A stretch of DNA of 64,000 nt from Cinclus cinclus. Taxonomy: Eukaryota > Chordata > Aves > Passeriformes > Cinclidae. The stretch spans positions 46,159,006-46,223,005 of the forward strand of contig NC_085047.1 in NCBI RefSeq assembly GCF_963662255.1. The letters are read 5' to 3'. The position numbers were made by a program, and so were the translations under genes. The notes beneath the pieces were generated by a model, which was not told the origin of the DNA, did no database searches, and was given only the letters and a program-made list of their open reading frames with translations. Below are positions 36,546-49,700 of the stretch, piece by piece. The stretch's first letter is position 1. Every line of letters begins with the position of its first letter.

Positions 36546-39294
36546 AGATGTGCTTCGTAGTGGAACTTAAGTTTTGTTTCTCTCAATGGAATCTAGTTTT
36601 TGTGCTTTAAAAATGCTCCAAAGAAAGAGCCAACACCTAGTAAATTGAGGATACAGTTTACAAGTGCCCTGATTTGAACGAGGTTATCAGTGCAACTCTT
36701 TGTAGCTGATTATGTTTCAACACCTGCATACCTCTAAAACTGCAGTACTCTCTTCTTCCCCACCTCTGCCCCAAGTTGTACTGACACATTTTTTACAGCT
36801 TTTTAAGAAAGATTCAATTTTTGCAAGACGACTCTGCAAATAAATGGTCTAAATGGCAGGAAAGTATAATTTTATAGCACTTTAGAGCAGGAATGAGTAA
36901 GAAATAAGAGTAACAACCTGAAAATCCATAACAGTAAGAAGCAGTTGAACGTCAAACTGCATAGTCTCACAAACTTGGCCAGTATGGAATTGTAGTAGGA
37001 ACCTGAAGGATGAAGATGTAAGGTAGTGAGGTACAAAAAGTCACCAGGCATGAACTAAGGAAGTGTGATACACCTCAGTTCAAGGACACGAAAAGTGGAT
37101 TTTACAGATCTTTTGTAGAGAACTTAAAGCAAAGGAGGTAACATGGTTGAGAAGTGAGATGTGAAGAAAAGGCATAGTATAAAAATGGGTATCTATGGAG
37201 CTGGGATAATGGAAGAAGTCAAAGAAAAGGTAAAGGATTTTTAGATGTTCTTCTGGTATGGTTGTGGAAGGAGAAATGCAATCTGAGGCCTTAATAAAAT
37301 AAGGAATAATTGTACTAACCTGAATGAGGTATTATTACCTACCTTAATTAGTGTTAGTGGTGCTGAAAATTTCAAACCCAAATGAGTAGCAAACTCAAGT
37401 TTTCATGAGTGGCAGTTGAGTGCTACTGGAATTACAGGCAGATGTAGCTCTATTGCACATGCTGTGCATTCTTGACGAGAGAGGCAATGTGCTTTCACTT
37501 GAAATCTTAGAGAAAAGAGGAGAATCTCAAAATATTTTGACGTGTTAAGGTGCTACCAGGATATTAGTGTATTTGAAGTAGTAGAAGTATAGAAAAGTTT
37601 GAAGAGGGCCCTTAAGTTGAAATTCATTTCTAAGCACTCTGATAGCTTGTCTTAGTTTGTCAGTTAGGATTTTCATGCCTTCAAAGGTAAACGTCTTTAA
37701 TGTTTTAAAGAAAAATGTGTTTTGTTTTGTGTCCTTTTCCCTTTACCTCTTCCTTCTAGCTCTTCTGTTTACTCTCAAGCACTACAACAGGTAAATTTCT
37801 GGCTTGTCTTAAATGCCTGAGTAGTAGGACATCCATGACAGCTAATATGTCACACCAAAAAATTATCTTTTACCTGCTAAGGCTTGTATGTTGTTTCTTG
37901 CACTAACAAGCGTTCTTGGAACTTTATCCCTAAATGGATTTTAAAGCTATGCATCAGAATATGTTGTTAATAAAATGCTTTGGGGAAAGAAAGGAATGCA
38001 GAAAATAGGAGGAAGGAGTTCCTTCTATCAATGGACAATTAAGGACCAAAATAATGTCCCTTAAGAATATGGTGTGGGCAGTTACCATATCTGTAGGTTA
38101 ATGATTTTGTTACCTGAAGTAATAGAATTTAAAATCATCTTTTTTATATTTGGGTATTAGTTGTGTATTATTTCTAATAACACTATAGAAATACTCTGAA
38201 TTAGTGCAGTAAGACATTGAAGATGAGGTAAGTCCTGAGTGCTGTCACAGTATTTGAATAAGTGGCACACTATTAAAAATTTGTACAAATGATTTTTTGA
38301 AGTGCACCATTGGTTCTATTCAGATTTAATTCATGCTTAAGTAATATATTACTACTGGCTGTCTTCAGAAGGTAAATATTTCTGAATTCTGATAATCACT
38401 TTAAATTTAAGCTTAAATTCCAGAGAAAAGCCTTGAAATGACAATTTGTTGGGGGATTTCTTTCTCCCCCAGAACTGTATCTCCTGTCCAGACCAAGATA
38501 CGGTGCATGTAATTTAGCGCATGATCTTTATAGATGTATTCCTTTAAAAAACGTTTTTCTTACATTCTTGTTATGTGACTTCTTCATATAGCAGGTTTTG
38601 CTACAAAAAGATTGGGAAAATATGACTTTGTTCCATGGTAGTTTATTTTCCAAAGATGAGGATAGAAAAATAGTGGAGTCTGAAACGTGGGGACTGTATA
38701 TGGCCAGAACTTAACAAACTGTTATTTTTTAAGTTCATTGATTTCTGCTGAGGAAGATGTATCTCTCATGACTTTGCAAGTTCGCTGCTATACAGTTTAG
38801 TTCTGTGGCTGCAGGCTGGACTAGGAGCCAGTTCCAAGGTTTATCACAGAGGCTGGACACATTATGGTTGTTACAGCTTTAGAACAAAATAACTAATGAG
38901 AGTTTCAGATCTAAATTTGCAGACATTGTCTCAAACATTTGTTTAGAAATTCTGTGTTGTCTGTTGGTCTCTTTTTTTAAATTGTAGTTCTGTTTGTCTG
39001 AAGAAAAGATTGCCAGTTTGTAAACTCAGTACAAGTGAATTGAAATCTGCAAAATCTGTCACTAGATGTAGGATGGAACCATCCTGAAATTTGTTCATGT
39101 TCTGAAGCTTTGTAGCAATGGCGAGTGGTACCATTAAACAGGATTTTTTACCTTAAACCTGAATTTAAAATGTAATTATTCTGTGGTCATTCCCACAGAG
39201 GAATGATTTTATGATCATGCACCTGTGAATAGTATTCTGTACATACATATGTTTCTCTTGATTTACTTTTATGTTTGGGTTTTTTGTCTTGAAG

Positions 39295-39580
39295 ATTCTT
39301 GGATATCCCAGTCAGCTTCCTTTCCTAGGAATCAGAAGCAACCAGGTGTGGATTCCTTGTCACCTGTAGCATCACTTCCTAAGCAAATTTTTCAGCCTTC
39401 TGCCCAGCAACAGCCTTCTAAGCAGGTTAAAGTCACATGTGCGAACTGCAAAAAGCCTTTACAAAAGGGACAGACCGCATATCAGCGGAAAGGATCAGCT
39501 CACCTCTTCTGTTCCACTACTTGCCTCTCATCATTTTCACACAAACCTGCTCCAAAGAAACTTTGTGTCATGTGCAGAAA
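39295..39580 (+). CDS. ZMYM2: ZMYM2, coding exon 2 (residues 285-380, both ends split)
   Basis: The acceptor TTTTGTCTTGAAG is followed by AT, which completes Asp285 with the G of the previous exon and gives [20 protein letters not shown], a hallmark of this family. The C-terminal half carries the first MYM-type zinc finger, with Cys pairs C333-x2-C336 (CANC) and C357-x3-C361 (FCSTTC). The first Cys pair of the second finger follows (C375-x2-C378, CVMC). MYM fingers in this protein are known to mediate SUMO binding and contacts with the LSD1/CoREST complex. The donor is AA|GTGAGT in phase 2, which joins cleanly to 42,409. Confidence 0.97.
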
Positions 39581-42408
39581 GTGAGTTTTAAATTTTGTTT
39601 TACTCTAGCACCTAAATCCAGTACTGCTTAAGGTTCTTACGAATGCATGAGAGTTGCTCCATTAATGATATAAAAGCTGATTAAGTGCTTTGCATAGTGT
39701 AGCTCTAGTCTTTTAAAAAAAAACATCAAATTCACTATGTCTAACCAAATAATACCAGCTTTTGAAATCAGAGTATGGGATGCTGTTTTCTTGAAGGCCA
39801 GTACACAAAAATAACTGTTCATTTTTTTTTAAAGACAAAGTGTCCAAATTGTGACGAGATGTACTTAATATGTGAAGTCCTTCATGTAAAGGTGGACCTT
39901 GTATTGTGTAGAAAGTTTTTGTTTTGATAGATGAAGATGTAAAATCAAGAGGCTATAAAAGGATGAGAAAGTCATACTTGCAGGAAACTGGAAGAAACTT
40001 GAGAGTTCTTCCACTCTTGGTTGTAGGGGGATGGGAGAAGACTTAGATTTTCCCTGTAGTGGGGCAATTGTCAATATTGTAGCTTAAGATACCTTAAGTG
40101 GGCAGTACTGAAGGAGTAACAAGCATAGCTAGAAGTGGCTTGTTTTAAATTACTGGTTAGGCTTGACTTCACAGTTTTTCATGATTTGCCAGACTTGAAA
40201 TAGCCAATGAGGAGTTTTCTTTAATTGTGTTCTTGTAGTGTTAAGTGTGCAGACTGGCTGTACTATCTTTTTCTTTCAGTGTACTGTTTACTGACCTTTT
40301 TGCACTTTTTCATATTCTCAGTCCAGTAAATGGTGCAGTGACACTGGTTAAAGGATGAATTTTTGCTGAACTAAAGAAAGCTTGCAATAAAGATTGCCTT
40401 TGTTAGTGTGTGCTCCAGAGAGCATGGTCTTTGCTCAATCACAGATTTAAACTAGTGAAAAAAACCTTTTACATCATAGTCCAGTGTGCTGGATTAATGG
40501 CTAGTATTTGGATGCAAGCTCTTGGTCTTTTTTTTCCTTGGCACTCAGTAAAAATATGCTATAAAAAACATTGATATCATGCATATTCATACCTTCTTTC
40601 CCTGAAAACCCACAAAATGTAAGATATTACAGCTTTTTAAAAATAGATGTAAATGCTCAAATTCTCTGAACCCTTCCTTCTACTGGGCTAGTTAAAAGTA
40701 ATCCTTGCTCTTTCTATTGGCTTATGTGTTAATACACTTATTTTTTTTATACATAGTCTGGTGACTACCATATTCAGCTAGCTGCATGATCTATAAAGAT
40801 GAAGATTAGAGAAATCTTTTCTGACTGAATTAATGGCAGAATCCATGCTCCCTCTCCACTTTGGAGACACTTAAGCTGTGTTTTGCAAGAGGCTATGTAT
40901 GAAACTGCCCTAATGAAAAGGCTTTGTTTTTGAATGATAAGCAAAACACCTTATTTCTAGCTTTTGAGGTTAAAGAGAATCTTTGTGAAGTCACCTTTGA
41001 CAGTTTTTGAGGTGATGTCAGTCTTTGCTTTTCCACCACTATGAAGTTTTTACTCAACCACACTTAAATAGAAGATGGTATATGCACTAAATTGTTCCCC
41101 TGTATAACTCCACAGGAAAAGTAAAAATTCTTATGTATTTTATTATAAATCCATCTTCTTGCATTTCTCTGAACTCCTCTGTAAGTACATAAATAGCAAG
41201 CTCCTAGGGGCAGGAGCTCTACCTTTGTTTTGCAGAACAGGAATGAAGGTAGCACTCCTGACACAAGTCCTAGTAGTTCTCCAAAAGTGTAAGCCAAACT
41301 CTGCTGGCTTTCCCTTGATGGAAGAAGGCAAGCTTGCAGGTGTTGGTATCAGGGCTGTACAAGTTTATTTTCAGGGAAATATGTCTAGGGAAGCATACAT
41401 TATCCTTGTTTTCCCTGTGTTTGACTGTTTTCCCAGTGTTTTTTACCCATCTTGTTTTAAAGCTTAAAGGTATGAGTTTGTGGGGCATGTGTTTTACATC
41501 TGGTGATACAGATGTGCCCAATCAATTTTTTTATGTATTCTGCTTAATAGCATTTCCTGTATGTCAGTAATAGGTTTTAGATTTTTGTGGGTTTTTTTGC
41601 TTAGAGGGCAAAAGGGGAGACTTATTTCATCTCCTTACTTCTGATATGTGGTGTGTATTACTTTGAGACGGTGTAAGTCTGTTTGGTTAGAACAAGGTTT
41701 GTTTGATTTCAAATTACTTTTATTGATGGTTGGTTTTCTGGTTTAAGGTGTTAAATTGGCCCAGTTCCATGTGGAACTGCATGAAGTGCTCAGATGCTTT
41801 GGAACTTTTTAAAGCAATGATGGAATTAACTTTTGTAAATGTTGAAAAAACTTCTAGGCAAGTTTGTGGTAGAGTTCTAAGCTTTTTGTTAATTTATAAC
41901 TTTGAGAAATATGAGAAAGCAACTTTCTCTCTCCTGTCAACCTGTCCTGAGATTAATACTGGAAATGGTGGAGGTGTACCTAGAAACAAAGACGGTTTAT
42001 TGCTTTTTGTTATAAATCTGAAATTTTTTCATATGACATTTTCTGTAGAAGGACAAGCTGTTGGAAACTTGTATTAGTCTTTTTATGTAAAATTGAGTTT
42101 CCATAACTACATCTAGTGGTACATTAATACTGCTTAGTTCTAGAATAATTTAATGGGAAAATTAACTGAAAATTGAAGAAAAATACAGGGGTTTACACAG
42201 TAAAGATTTACTTGCAGTAGTTGTAAGAATATTGTAAAACTTAGTATTCATCCTTTGACTAACAACTTTACACTGAAAAAACTCTTTTGAAATGTAAACC
42301 TTGAAAGGAAGCATGACTCTTACAACATGTGTTCTTGCTTATATATGTATTTATACATAAACACACGATTTAGGGGGTTTTTTTGTTTGTTTCTTTTTAT
42401 TATTTCAG
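39581..42408 (+). other. ZMYM2: ZMYM2 intron, nothing further recognised
   Basis: GT-AG intron of 2,828 bases, AT-rich. Open frames of about 75-115 codons near 41,160-42,077 have no family resemblance and no splice support. Confidence 0.85.
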
Positions 42409-42574
42409 AGATATAACAACAATGAAAGGTACCATTGTTGCTCAAGTAGATTCAAGTGAGTCTTTCCAGGAGTTTTGCAGTACATCGTGTTTATCCTTCT
42501 ATGAAGATAAACAGAATCCCTCAAAAGGAGCCTTGAATAAATCAAGATGCACGATCTGTGGTAAACTAACTGAG
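42409..42574 (+). CDS. ZMYM2: ZMYM2, coding exon 3 (end of residue 380 to 435)
   Basis: The acceptor TTATTTCAG is followed by A, completing Lys380, and then DITTMKGTIVAQVDSSESFQ. The exon supplies the second Cys pair of MYM finger 2 (C403-x3-C407, FCSTSC) and the first pair of finger 3 (C427-x2-C430, CTIC), ending GKLTE. The exon/intron boundary is set by the homologous continuation IRHEVSFKN in the next exon. The implied donor is GAG|GTCTGG, which has GT but otherwise poor match to consensus. Reading on past it would meet a stop at about 42,617. The exon ends in phase 0. Confidence 0.95.
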
Positions 42575-43369
42575 GTCTGGTTGACTTGTTTTTTGTCTTT
42601 CTCAGTAATGATGTATTAATAGCTTATATACTGAAATAAGAGAAATGAAACAAAGAAAATGTAAAGTCTTCAGTATTTTGAGAGATTAAAATATGCAGGC
42701 TTAATAATCCCAAAGAGCAGTTGAAGAAAGAAAGTGTTCTGAGAGATTGATACTTGTTTAAGAACTTGAAGAACCTTTTGCTGGTGATGTATTCTGTTAG
42801 GTATAGAGTCTTGTAATTATAGCCTAGATCTCTCACATTAAAGAATTGCTGCTGAAAAAGTCAAGGTCCACTGTATAACGTATTTTTTAACTGTATGTTT
42901 TGAAAGGTAATGCAAATGGTTTTAGAGATCTGTAGAATAGGTGTTATTTTAAATTTTCTTGAATGTATATGTTTATTCTTGAGCCCTTCTTGATTACTGA
43001 GCCCAGCAGAGTTCAGGCTGCTGCTTCACGCAGCATATTGTCTGGCCAATCTTCATATGCCAGGTTCTTCACCTGTAAATTGACCATTTTATAAAATTGC
43101 ATAAATTGGTGTTCTGCTCTCAATATGCAATTACCACATCCTTCCCTCTGGTCTTTCCTTCTAGGCTAATGGGTATATGAGTCTTTAAGTGTTTTCATAG
43201 AACTTGTGAAACTACGGAAACATCCCTTTCTCTTTGTATATTTCGTGGTCATTTCAGGTTTTTAAATAGATAGGTTTTTTGAATGTAAGACTTGTGGCTG
43301 ATCTGCTGGTTTCAGGCAACTTTGTGCCTGTCTAGTGATATAATACTTTTTTATTTTTATTTTTTTTAG
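42575..43369 (+). other. ZMYM2: ZMYM2 intron (short)
   Basis: 795-base intron with weak donor GTCTGG and a strong acceptor with a long T tract ending TTTTTTTAG. No repeat was recognised. Confidence 0.88.
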
Positions 43370-43582
43370 ATTCGTCATGAAGTTAGCTTTAAAAATATGA
43401 CTCATAAGTTGTGCAGTGACCATTGCTTCAATAGATACAGGATGGCAAATGGTTTAATTATGAATTGCTGTGAGCATTGTGGAGAGTATTTGCCCAGTAA
43501 AGGAGCTGGAAACAATGTCCTTACTATTGATGGTCAGCAGAAAAGATTCTGCTGTCAGAACTGCGTTGGTGAATATAAGCAG
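43370..43582 (+). CDS. ZMYM2: ZMYM2, coding exon 4 (residues 436-506)
   Basis: Begins [20 protein letters not shown] and ends [13 protein letters not shown]. It completes MYM finger 3 (C450-x3-C454, LCSDHC) and contains finger 4 (C469-x2-C472, CEHC, with C496-x3-C500, CCQNC). All zinc-binding Cys positions expected for the family are intact. The donor is CAG|GTAACA in phase 0. The boundary after YKQ coincides with the point where the related gene ZMYM5 departs from ZMYM2. The next recognised exon is 13.7 kb downstream, and a short linker exon is unaccounted for between them. Confidence 0.96.
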
Positions 43583-45424
43583 GTAACAACTTCTTCACAT
43601 ATAAATGAAAATTAAATAAACTTAAATAGTTTCTTAATTTATTCCATTACTAATAGCAGGGGTTTACTTTTCCTAAAAAGACATAAGTAAGAAAGACTTC
43701 TAAGAATGAAATGAATGCCTGTGAGGAAAAAGTATCTGCAATGCAACTTTTACTACTGTCTCTTTTTTATGCTAATGTAATAGCAATACCGATTTGTTAC
43801 TCATGAAAGTATAATTGAAATTAAATTTTGTTAATAATGTCTATTTTTTCTATTGACATAGTATCTGATGTTATTATTATATATATATAATATTATATTA
43901 ATAGCAAGCACGCCACACAGCCTTTACTGCTCCTTTAAGTTGTGGGGTTTTTTATATAAAAGCTCACTTGTATGCAGTTGAAACATTAAAAACCATGCAG
44001 AGCATAGAGATTGGGTATTGCTGTGATGAGGCTCTAACTGGTTACAGTTTGGCTGTGTTCTTGCGCTGTGTCTCATCTCCATTGTACAGCACAGGATTCA
44101 AAAAATCATTACTTTCATGATTCCATGTGTTAAATTTTATCCTCATTTTATTTACTTGATTTGTCTTTCATTTGTTTTTAAGACTGTTAAGATAGTAATA
44201 ATTGTGTTTAAAAATAATTCCAAATCAAGGAATCTGATGCTGATGTCTTTTACATTTTGCAGAGCCAGCTTAGCTCTGAACTGTTGCTGATGCTGGCTAG
44301 ATGCTGGCTAGAAGGTTTATAGTATAACAGGATAGTCCTGAAATACTAAATATTTCAGGGGAGGATGTAGAGTATGGGGATTTTGGGGGGTCTTATTATT
44401 TGGGTTCTTTTGCTTGGTATGTTCTACACTGGTATTATAGGGGTAATGTTCTGATAGTGCTGTTTTACTAGCAAATTTATGTTTCTGGTTTTGAAATGTA
44501 CATTTGAATATGTGAGTGGCCCCAGTGCTACACACTGCTCGGGGATCATCCTTCATCTCTTTCCATTTTTAAGAAACAGTGGTCCAAGAGAAGAGGCATT
44601 GCAATGCTATGTTGTAAAGTTCTTTAATGTTGTATCGCGTGTGCTTGTATTTTCTCACTGGACACTGAGCTCTGACACTCTTGGGGATGGCTGTTCCTGT
44701 CTATGTGCTGTGTGTGAAGAGCAAAACTGGAAACGTGCATATGTAAACAGCCTAACTGGAAACATAACATAAGCATTATTTTTTTGCCACAGCTGTACCA
44801 AAAGGGACAGGATAGGTTTTCAAGCTGCTAAAAACGTAGGCATGCCCAGAAGCCATGGAAAGACTTGAAGAAACATTGAATACATTGAAGAAACAAAAGT
44901 ACAAGAGATTAACCTTGAACATGAGACATTCCCACAAAACCAGTATAACTTAAACTGAACATGGAATTATGAAATGAATATGGAATTTTGAGGTTGAATG
45001 ATAAATTTGTACTTTAATGACAGAATATACTGTATTTGTTCACATATTGTTGTATTTTGTGTTTAGATATATATTTGAGAATGAGAAGAATATGGGTAGT
45101 AAGTTGTATGTTCTGGTTTAATTTGGGGAGGAGGAGCAGTTTGCAGTACCAGGAATATTAACAAGTAGTGTGAAGTTGGTGTATTATTGTGAGAATCTTT
45201 AAAATCAAGACGTTTTATTGGTTCATTCACTTCTGACAGCAGATTTTATTCAAGCAAGTTCTTAATTCCTGTATCAAAATGTATGGTACTGTGCAACTAT
45301 AATAGGCTGTGAGAAGCTTGAGTGGCTGTGTGCATCTGTTTTGGAATGGTAATTAGGTGTAATTCTTAACTGGCAAGTTTCAAATATTGAGAGTGTGAGG
45401 AGTTTGGGGTATTAGTAAGGGAAG

Positions 45425-46712
45425 CTCTTAAGGGAAAATCCTGTGTGACCACCCAAGTAAGTGGCTTTCTGTTAGAGAGTAACTAGACCAGTGGATAAGG
45501 GAAGGACTATAGATGTTTATCTTGACTTTTGTTAAACCTTTGACATGGTCCTCCACAATGTTCTTTCCAAATTGGAAAGTGATGGATGGAACAGGTGGAC
45601 TGTTAGGTGGATTAGGAACTGGTTGGATGGTTACATCCAGAGGGTAGTGGATCAGAGTCCTGACAAACCAGAGTATCTGGTTCAGAGTCCTGATAAACAT
45701 TGGTGACAAGTGGTGTCCCTCAGGGGTCCATATATGGACAGCTGGTATTTCATGTCTTCATTGAGGAATAGACAAAGGCACCAAGTGCATCCTCAGCAAA
45801 TTTGCAAATTGCACCAAGCTGAGGGTGCAGTGACACATCTAGATGACAGGATGGCATCCAGAGGGACAGGACAAGCTTGAAGTGAGTGCATGTCAAAGGC
45901 TTCACAGAATTCCAGATGAAGGACCAAGTGCAAGGTGCTGCACTTGGGTTGGGGCATCCCCCAGTATCTATCTATACAGGCTGGGGGATGAACAGATGGA
46001 GAGCAGCCCTGCTGACAAGGACTTGGTGATGCTGGTGGGTGAGAGGCTGGACATGACCTGTCAATGTGCCCAGAAAGCCAAACGTGTCCTAGGCTGCATC
46101 CAATGGTGGGCAGCAGGGCCAGGGAGGGGATTCTGCCCCTCTGTTCTGCTCTGGTAAGACCACACTTGCAGTGCTGCATCCAGCTCTGGGGTCCCAGAAC
46201 AGGAAGCTGTGGACCTGCTGGAGTGAGTCCAGAGAAGACTCACACATGATCACTGGGAGGGAGAATCTGTCCTATGAGAAGAACTGAGGGAGCTGGGGTT
46301 GTTCAGTCTAGAGAAGAGAATGCTTCAGGGTGACCTAATTGTGAGCTTCCAGTAACTGAAGGGAGCTTAAAGGAATGATGGGAAAAGACTACTTACAAGA
46401 GCAGACTATTTACAGAAAAGACTATTTACAAGAGCACGTAGTGATGTGGGGCAAGGGGAAATGGGTTTAGGTTAAAAGAGAGTAGTTTTAGATTAGATAT
46501 TAGAAAAAAAAATCTTTGCTGTAAAGGGTAGTGAGGCAGTGGAACAGGTTACGCAGGGAAGTTGTGGATGCCCTAGCCCTGGAAGTGTTCTAGGCCAGGT
46601 TGGATGGGGCCCTGAGCAGCTTGGTCTAGTGGCAGGTGTCCTTGACTGTGGCAGAGGGGATTGGAACTAGGTGATCTTTCAGCCATCCATTCTGTAATTC
46701 TATGAATATATG
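45425..46712 (+). mobile_element. Long CR1 LINE fragment (3' part of ORF2 to 3' terminus)
   Basis: Reverse-transcriptase-region remnants occur early (TTTGACATGGTCCTCCACAA, GGTGTCCCTCAGGGGTCCAT). These are followed by CAAGTGCAAGGTGCTGCACT, GACATGACCTGTCAATGTGC, CCAGAAAGCCAAACGTGTCC, CTGCATCCAGCTCTGGGGTC, GTTGTTCAGTCTAGAGAAGA, GAAGTTGTGGATGCCCTAGC, and a terminus ending ATTCTGTAATTCTATGAATA. At about 1.29 kb it is the longest CR1 in the window. The frame is broken in several places, so it is not active. Opposing open frames here are remnants. Confidence 0.95.
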
Positions 46713-49700
46713 AGAATCAAACCATTAAAGTGGAAGTTCTTCTAGTGTATGCTACAGGTGTCTAAAGTTGCTCAGAACATAAATACTTGAGAATATTTAG
46801 TTGATGTAATATTTAGGTTTGAAATTTATTTAGATTTTATTGAGCTGAGTATGTTCAAGGAGTTCTGTTTTTTTAGCAAAGAAGTTTAGACTGGAAAATG
46901 TCACTGACAACCCACTGGGCCACAATTGGTAAATTATGGGTTGTTTTGTTCAGTTGTTACCTTGTTTCCTTGGAAATGACTAGATCTTGCTTTAAAGGAG
47001 AGCTGCTGAAGGAGAGATTTTGGGAGAGCCGTTATTGCATACTGAAATAAACTTAATGAAAGTAATAATACAGAAAGAATTCATGTCATTTGATTCCAGC
47101 ATTGTGTTGTACAACTAATTATTGTTTCACATAAGAGTTTTAGCAAATGTTTTCTTACAAACAGTTGTAAAATAAATAGGTATTATTATAGGTATGAGCT
47201 TTGTATTAAGCAGTTTATATTGTAAATGTCATACACCTATCAATATTGCTATACATTTGTAGTTGTAATAAATGAAAACTCCTTATTACTTGTACCTGCC
47301 TATATACAAAATCCTCTTTTAAAAAATAAATATTACACTGATTTGAACACATAATTTTTGAATAACTCATCATGGACTTTTTTTCTTCTTTTCTTGGAAA
47401 AAAAAAGTATTGTGGGTAATGAAAATTACGGTGGCTCTCAGAATGACAAGTAATTGGATTTCTGCAAGTAATCCATCTGTTGCAAAGTGTGTCTATCCTC
47501 TGCTTTAGACTGTTCTTGGGAGTAAGAAACAGTGTTATTCCTGGAACGGCCAGTAGGTTTTTTTCTCAAATGTTCTGAGTCACCTTTCAAGGTGATGTAT
47601 GCACTTATCTTCCTATGTACTAGTTTCAGAACCTGTTTTAAAAATTAGACATACATAATCTTTAATATTGCATTACGAGTCTTGATTTTATGAGAGGTCA
47701 TTGTTCTTTCTTTCCTAAAACATTAAGTGATTGCAGAGCTTAGGTATTTTTCAGTATTGAAATATTATTAAATAGAAATAATAATTTCTTAAATAATTAA
47801 AAATAATAAATATGCATAAGTAATGCTCACTGTAGTTATATGCAAGAGGAAGTTAATATCTCTATGACATAACAGCCACGTGTGAAAACAGCTAAGTGTA
47901 ACTCAAGCTTTTTAAAAAAAGACAAACAATGATAATATCCCTTCTCAAAAAGTAAAGTGTGATGATTCAGATAAAAATGTAAAAACAGAACTCTCATTGG
48001 AAGTGTTTATTTTTTTTTAAAACCTGAAGCTGACAATTACCACTAGGTTATACACTCTGTTGCACGGAGGTTCAAACTTTTCACATGCAGAGGGTCAAGA
48101 GGAACTTAAAGGATGACCCTGAACAAAAGGGAAAGAATCCCAAAACCAAACAAAAGCACACTAGAAGAGAATGAAATTATATCTGAATGGGAGCTGAGTA
48201 AAATTGTCTGTTATTGTACAAATGCTGAAATACCTTAATTCTTTGAGATATTTTATATAGTTAAAATGAAAATGGAAGTATTTAAAAAATTACTATAGTG
48301 ATTCATTGAAAATTAACTGTGTAGTAAACTGGAAGTGACCCTCAAATATGCCTGTCATGAAGATGTTAACCACATGCAGCACATACCTAGGTCGTTTCAG
48401 TATTTTTGCTTCTGCTACTATTGCATATTTTCTGTCACCACAAAATTAGTTAACTTCCTTTTCGAAGTAGTTCCTATGTTTGTGTCCTGGTTTGCTGGTT
48501 TTTGGTACAGGCTTGACAGCCTTGTTTTAAGAAACAAGTAGAACATCCTGTGATTTTGTGACTTAGCTTGTGCAACCAACCGTACCTTTTAAGCTTTTCC
48601 AGCTAAGCTAAAGTAGCATCTGTGTCTGCTTTTAAAAATATTTTGCTCCCTTGCCTGATCAGTCTATGGTGCTCTTGATTATACCAGGAATGTATTTCAT
48701 CCCTTGCTAGGTAAAAATGTTCCTTTACTGTTTTTAACTTTGCTTCTATAACTGAAACTCATCTTAGAATGTGACCTGGGATTTGCTTGCTTTGGGGGCT
48801 TCTTAAATGAATGCAAGCCAAACAAGAGTTTTTCTAGTTAGAGAGGATGCTTGCAGTGTCTTTTCATTTAGTGAAAAAAATTTCAATACTGAATAAAAGT
48901 GCATTTGGTTACTTCTTGATTAGATGAAGATTTAATACTGAACATGCATCAAGACTTTGACAGGGATGTGCCATGCCCATAAACTATTCACTTACAAGCA
49001 GTAGAAAAAAAAACCCTCCTTAGGCAGTTGTGCTTCCTTGTTCAGTTTCTGCTCCTTGCCAAGGAACTGCTTTTATGAAACTCTTAGAACTTATTTGTCT
49101 ATTTTATCTATGTGCAGGGGTTGAGGAGCCTTTGCTGTATACAGTAATTGTGTATCAGTTCTGCATCTGGCAATTAATTGCTTACATGGAGTTGGTACTT
49201 AGCCTCATAAAGTGTATTTTTATCTACTGTTTTAAATGTCAGCAAATGCTGTGGTGAAATGTCCTGTCACTTAGCACTTAAGTGGAAGAATCTAGGGGTT
49301 TTGACTTTGTTTTGTGCCTTGTCCCATGCAGTGTCTGGGATTTTTTCTGTGCTTCTTTGCTACTAAGACAGAGTGTCCTTCCTGTCTTCCTTTTTATCTT
49401 GATAGTACAATGAACTACAAAATCTGCCACTTTCTGCTATTTTTACTGTTTTATAGACTCTCATTTCCAAGCGTTACAAGAGTAAGTACTCTTGACAAAG
49501 TCAGTAATTACTAGAATTGAATAGCCCACTTAAATTGAAATGTTAGCTATACTGACTTTTTTTTTTTTAATTCTGGTCACTTTTAAATAGTTGTTTTGTG
49601 GCTTCAGCCAGATCAAGCTGCTTTAATAGTGGAGTTTCTCCCTCATATAATAAACCACTGCTGTTTAGTTCAGGTAATACTCAGTTTGGTGTTCAGTAAT

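Larger units (their letters stand above)
34827..39294 (+). other. ZMYM2: ZMYM2 intron with two CR1 fragments
   Basis: GT-AG intron of 4,468 bases. It holds a short plus-strand CR1 piece and a long minus-strand CR1, listed separately. From 36,546 to 39,294 I see no further exon or named repeat. Confidence 0.85.

Noticed and set aside
45793..46249. Opposing open frames near 46 kb
   Set aside because: They are remnants within the long CR1 copy, with broken reverse-transcriptase sequence.
48335..48541. Frame containing N-H-M-Q near 48.37 kb, considered for the linker exon
   Set aside because: Only three or four residues match and splice sites are lacking on either side.
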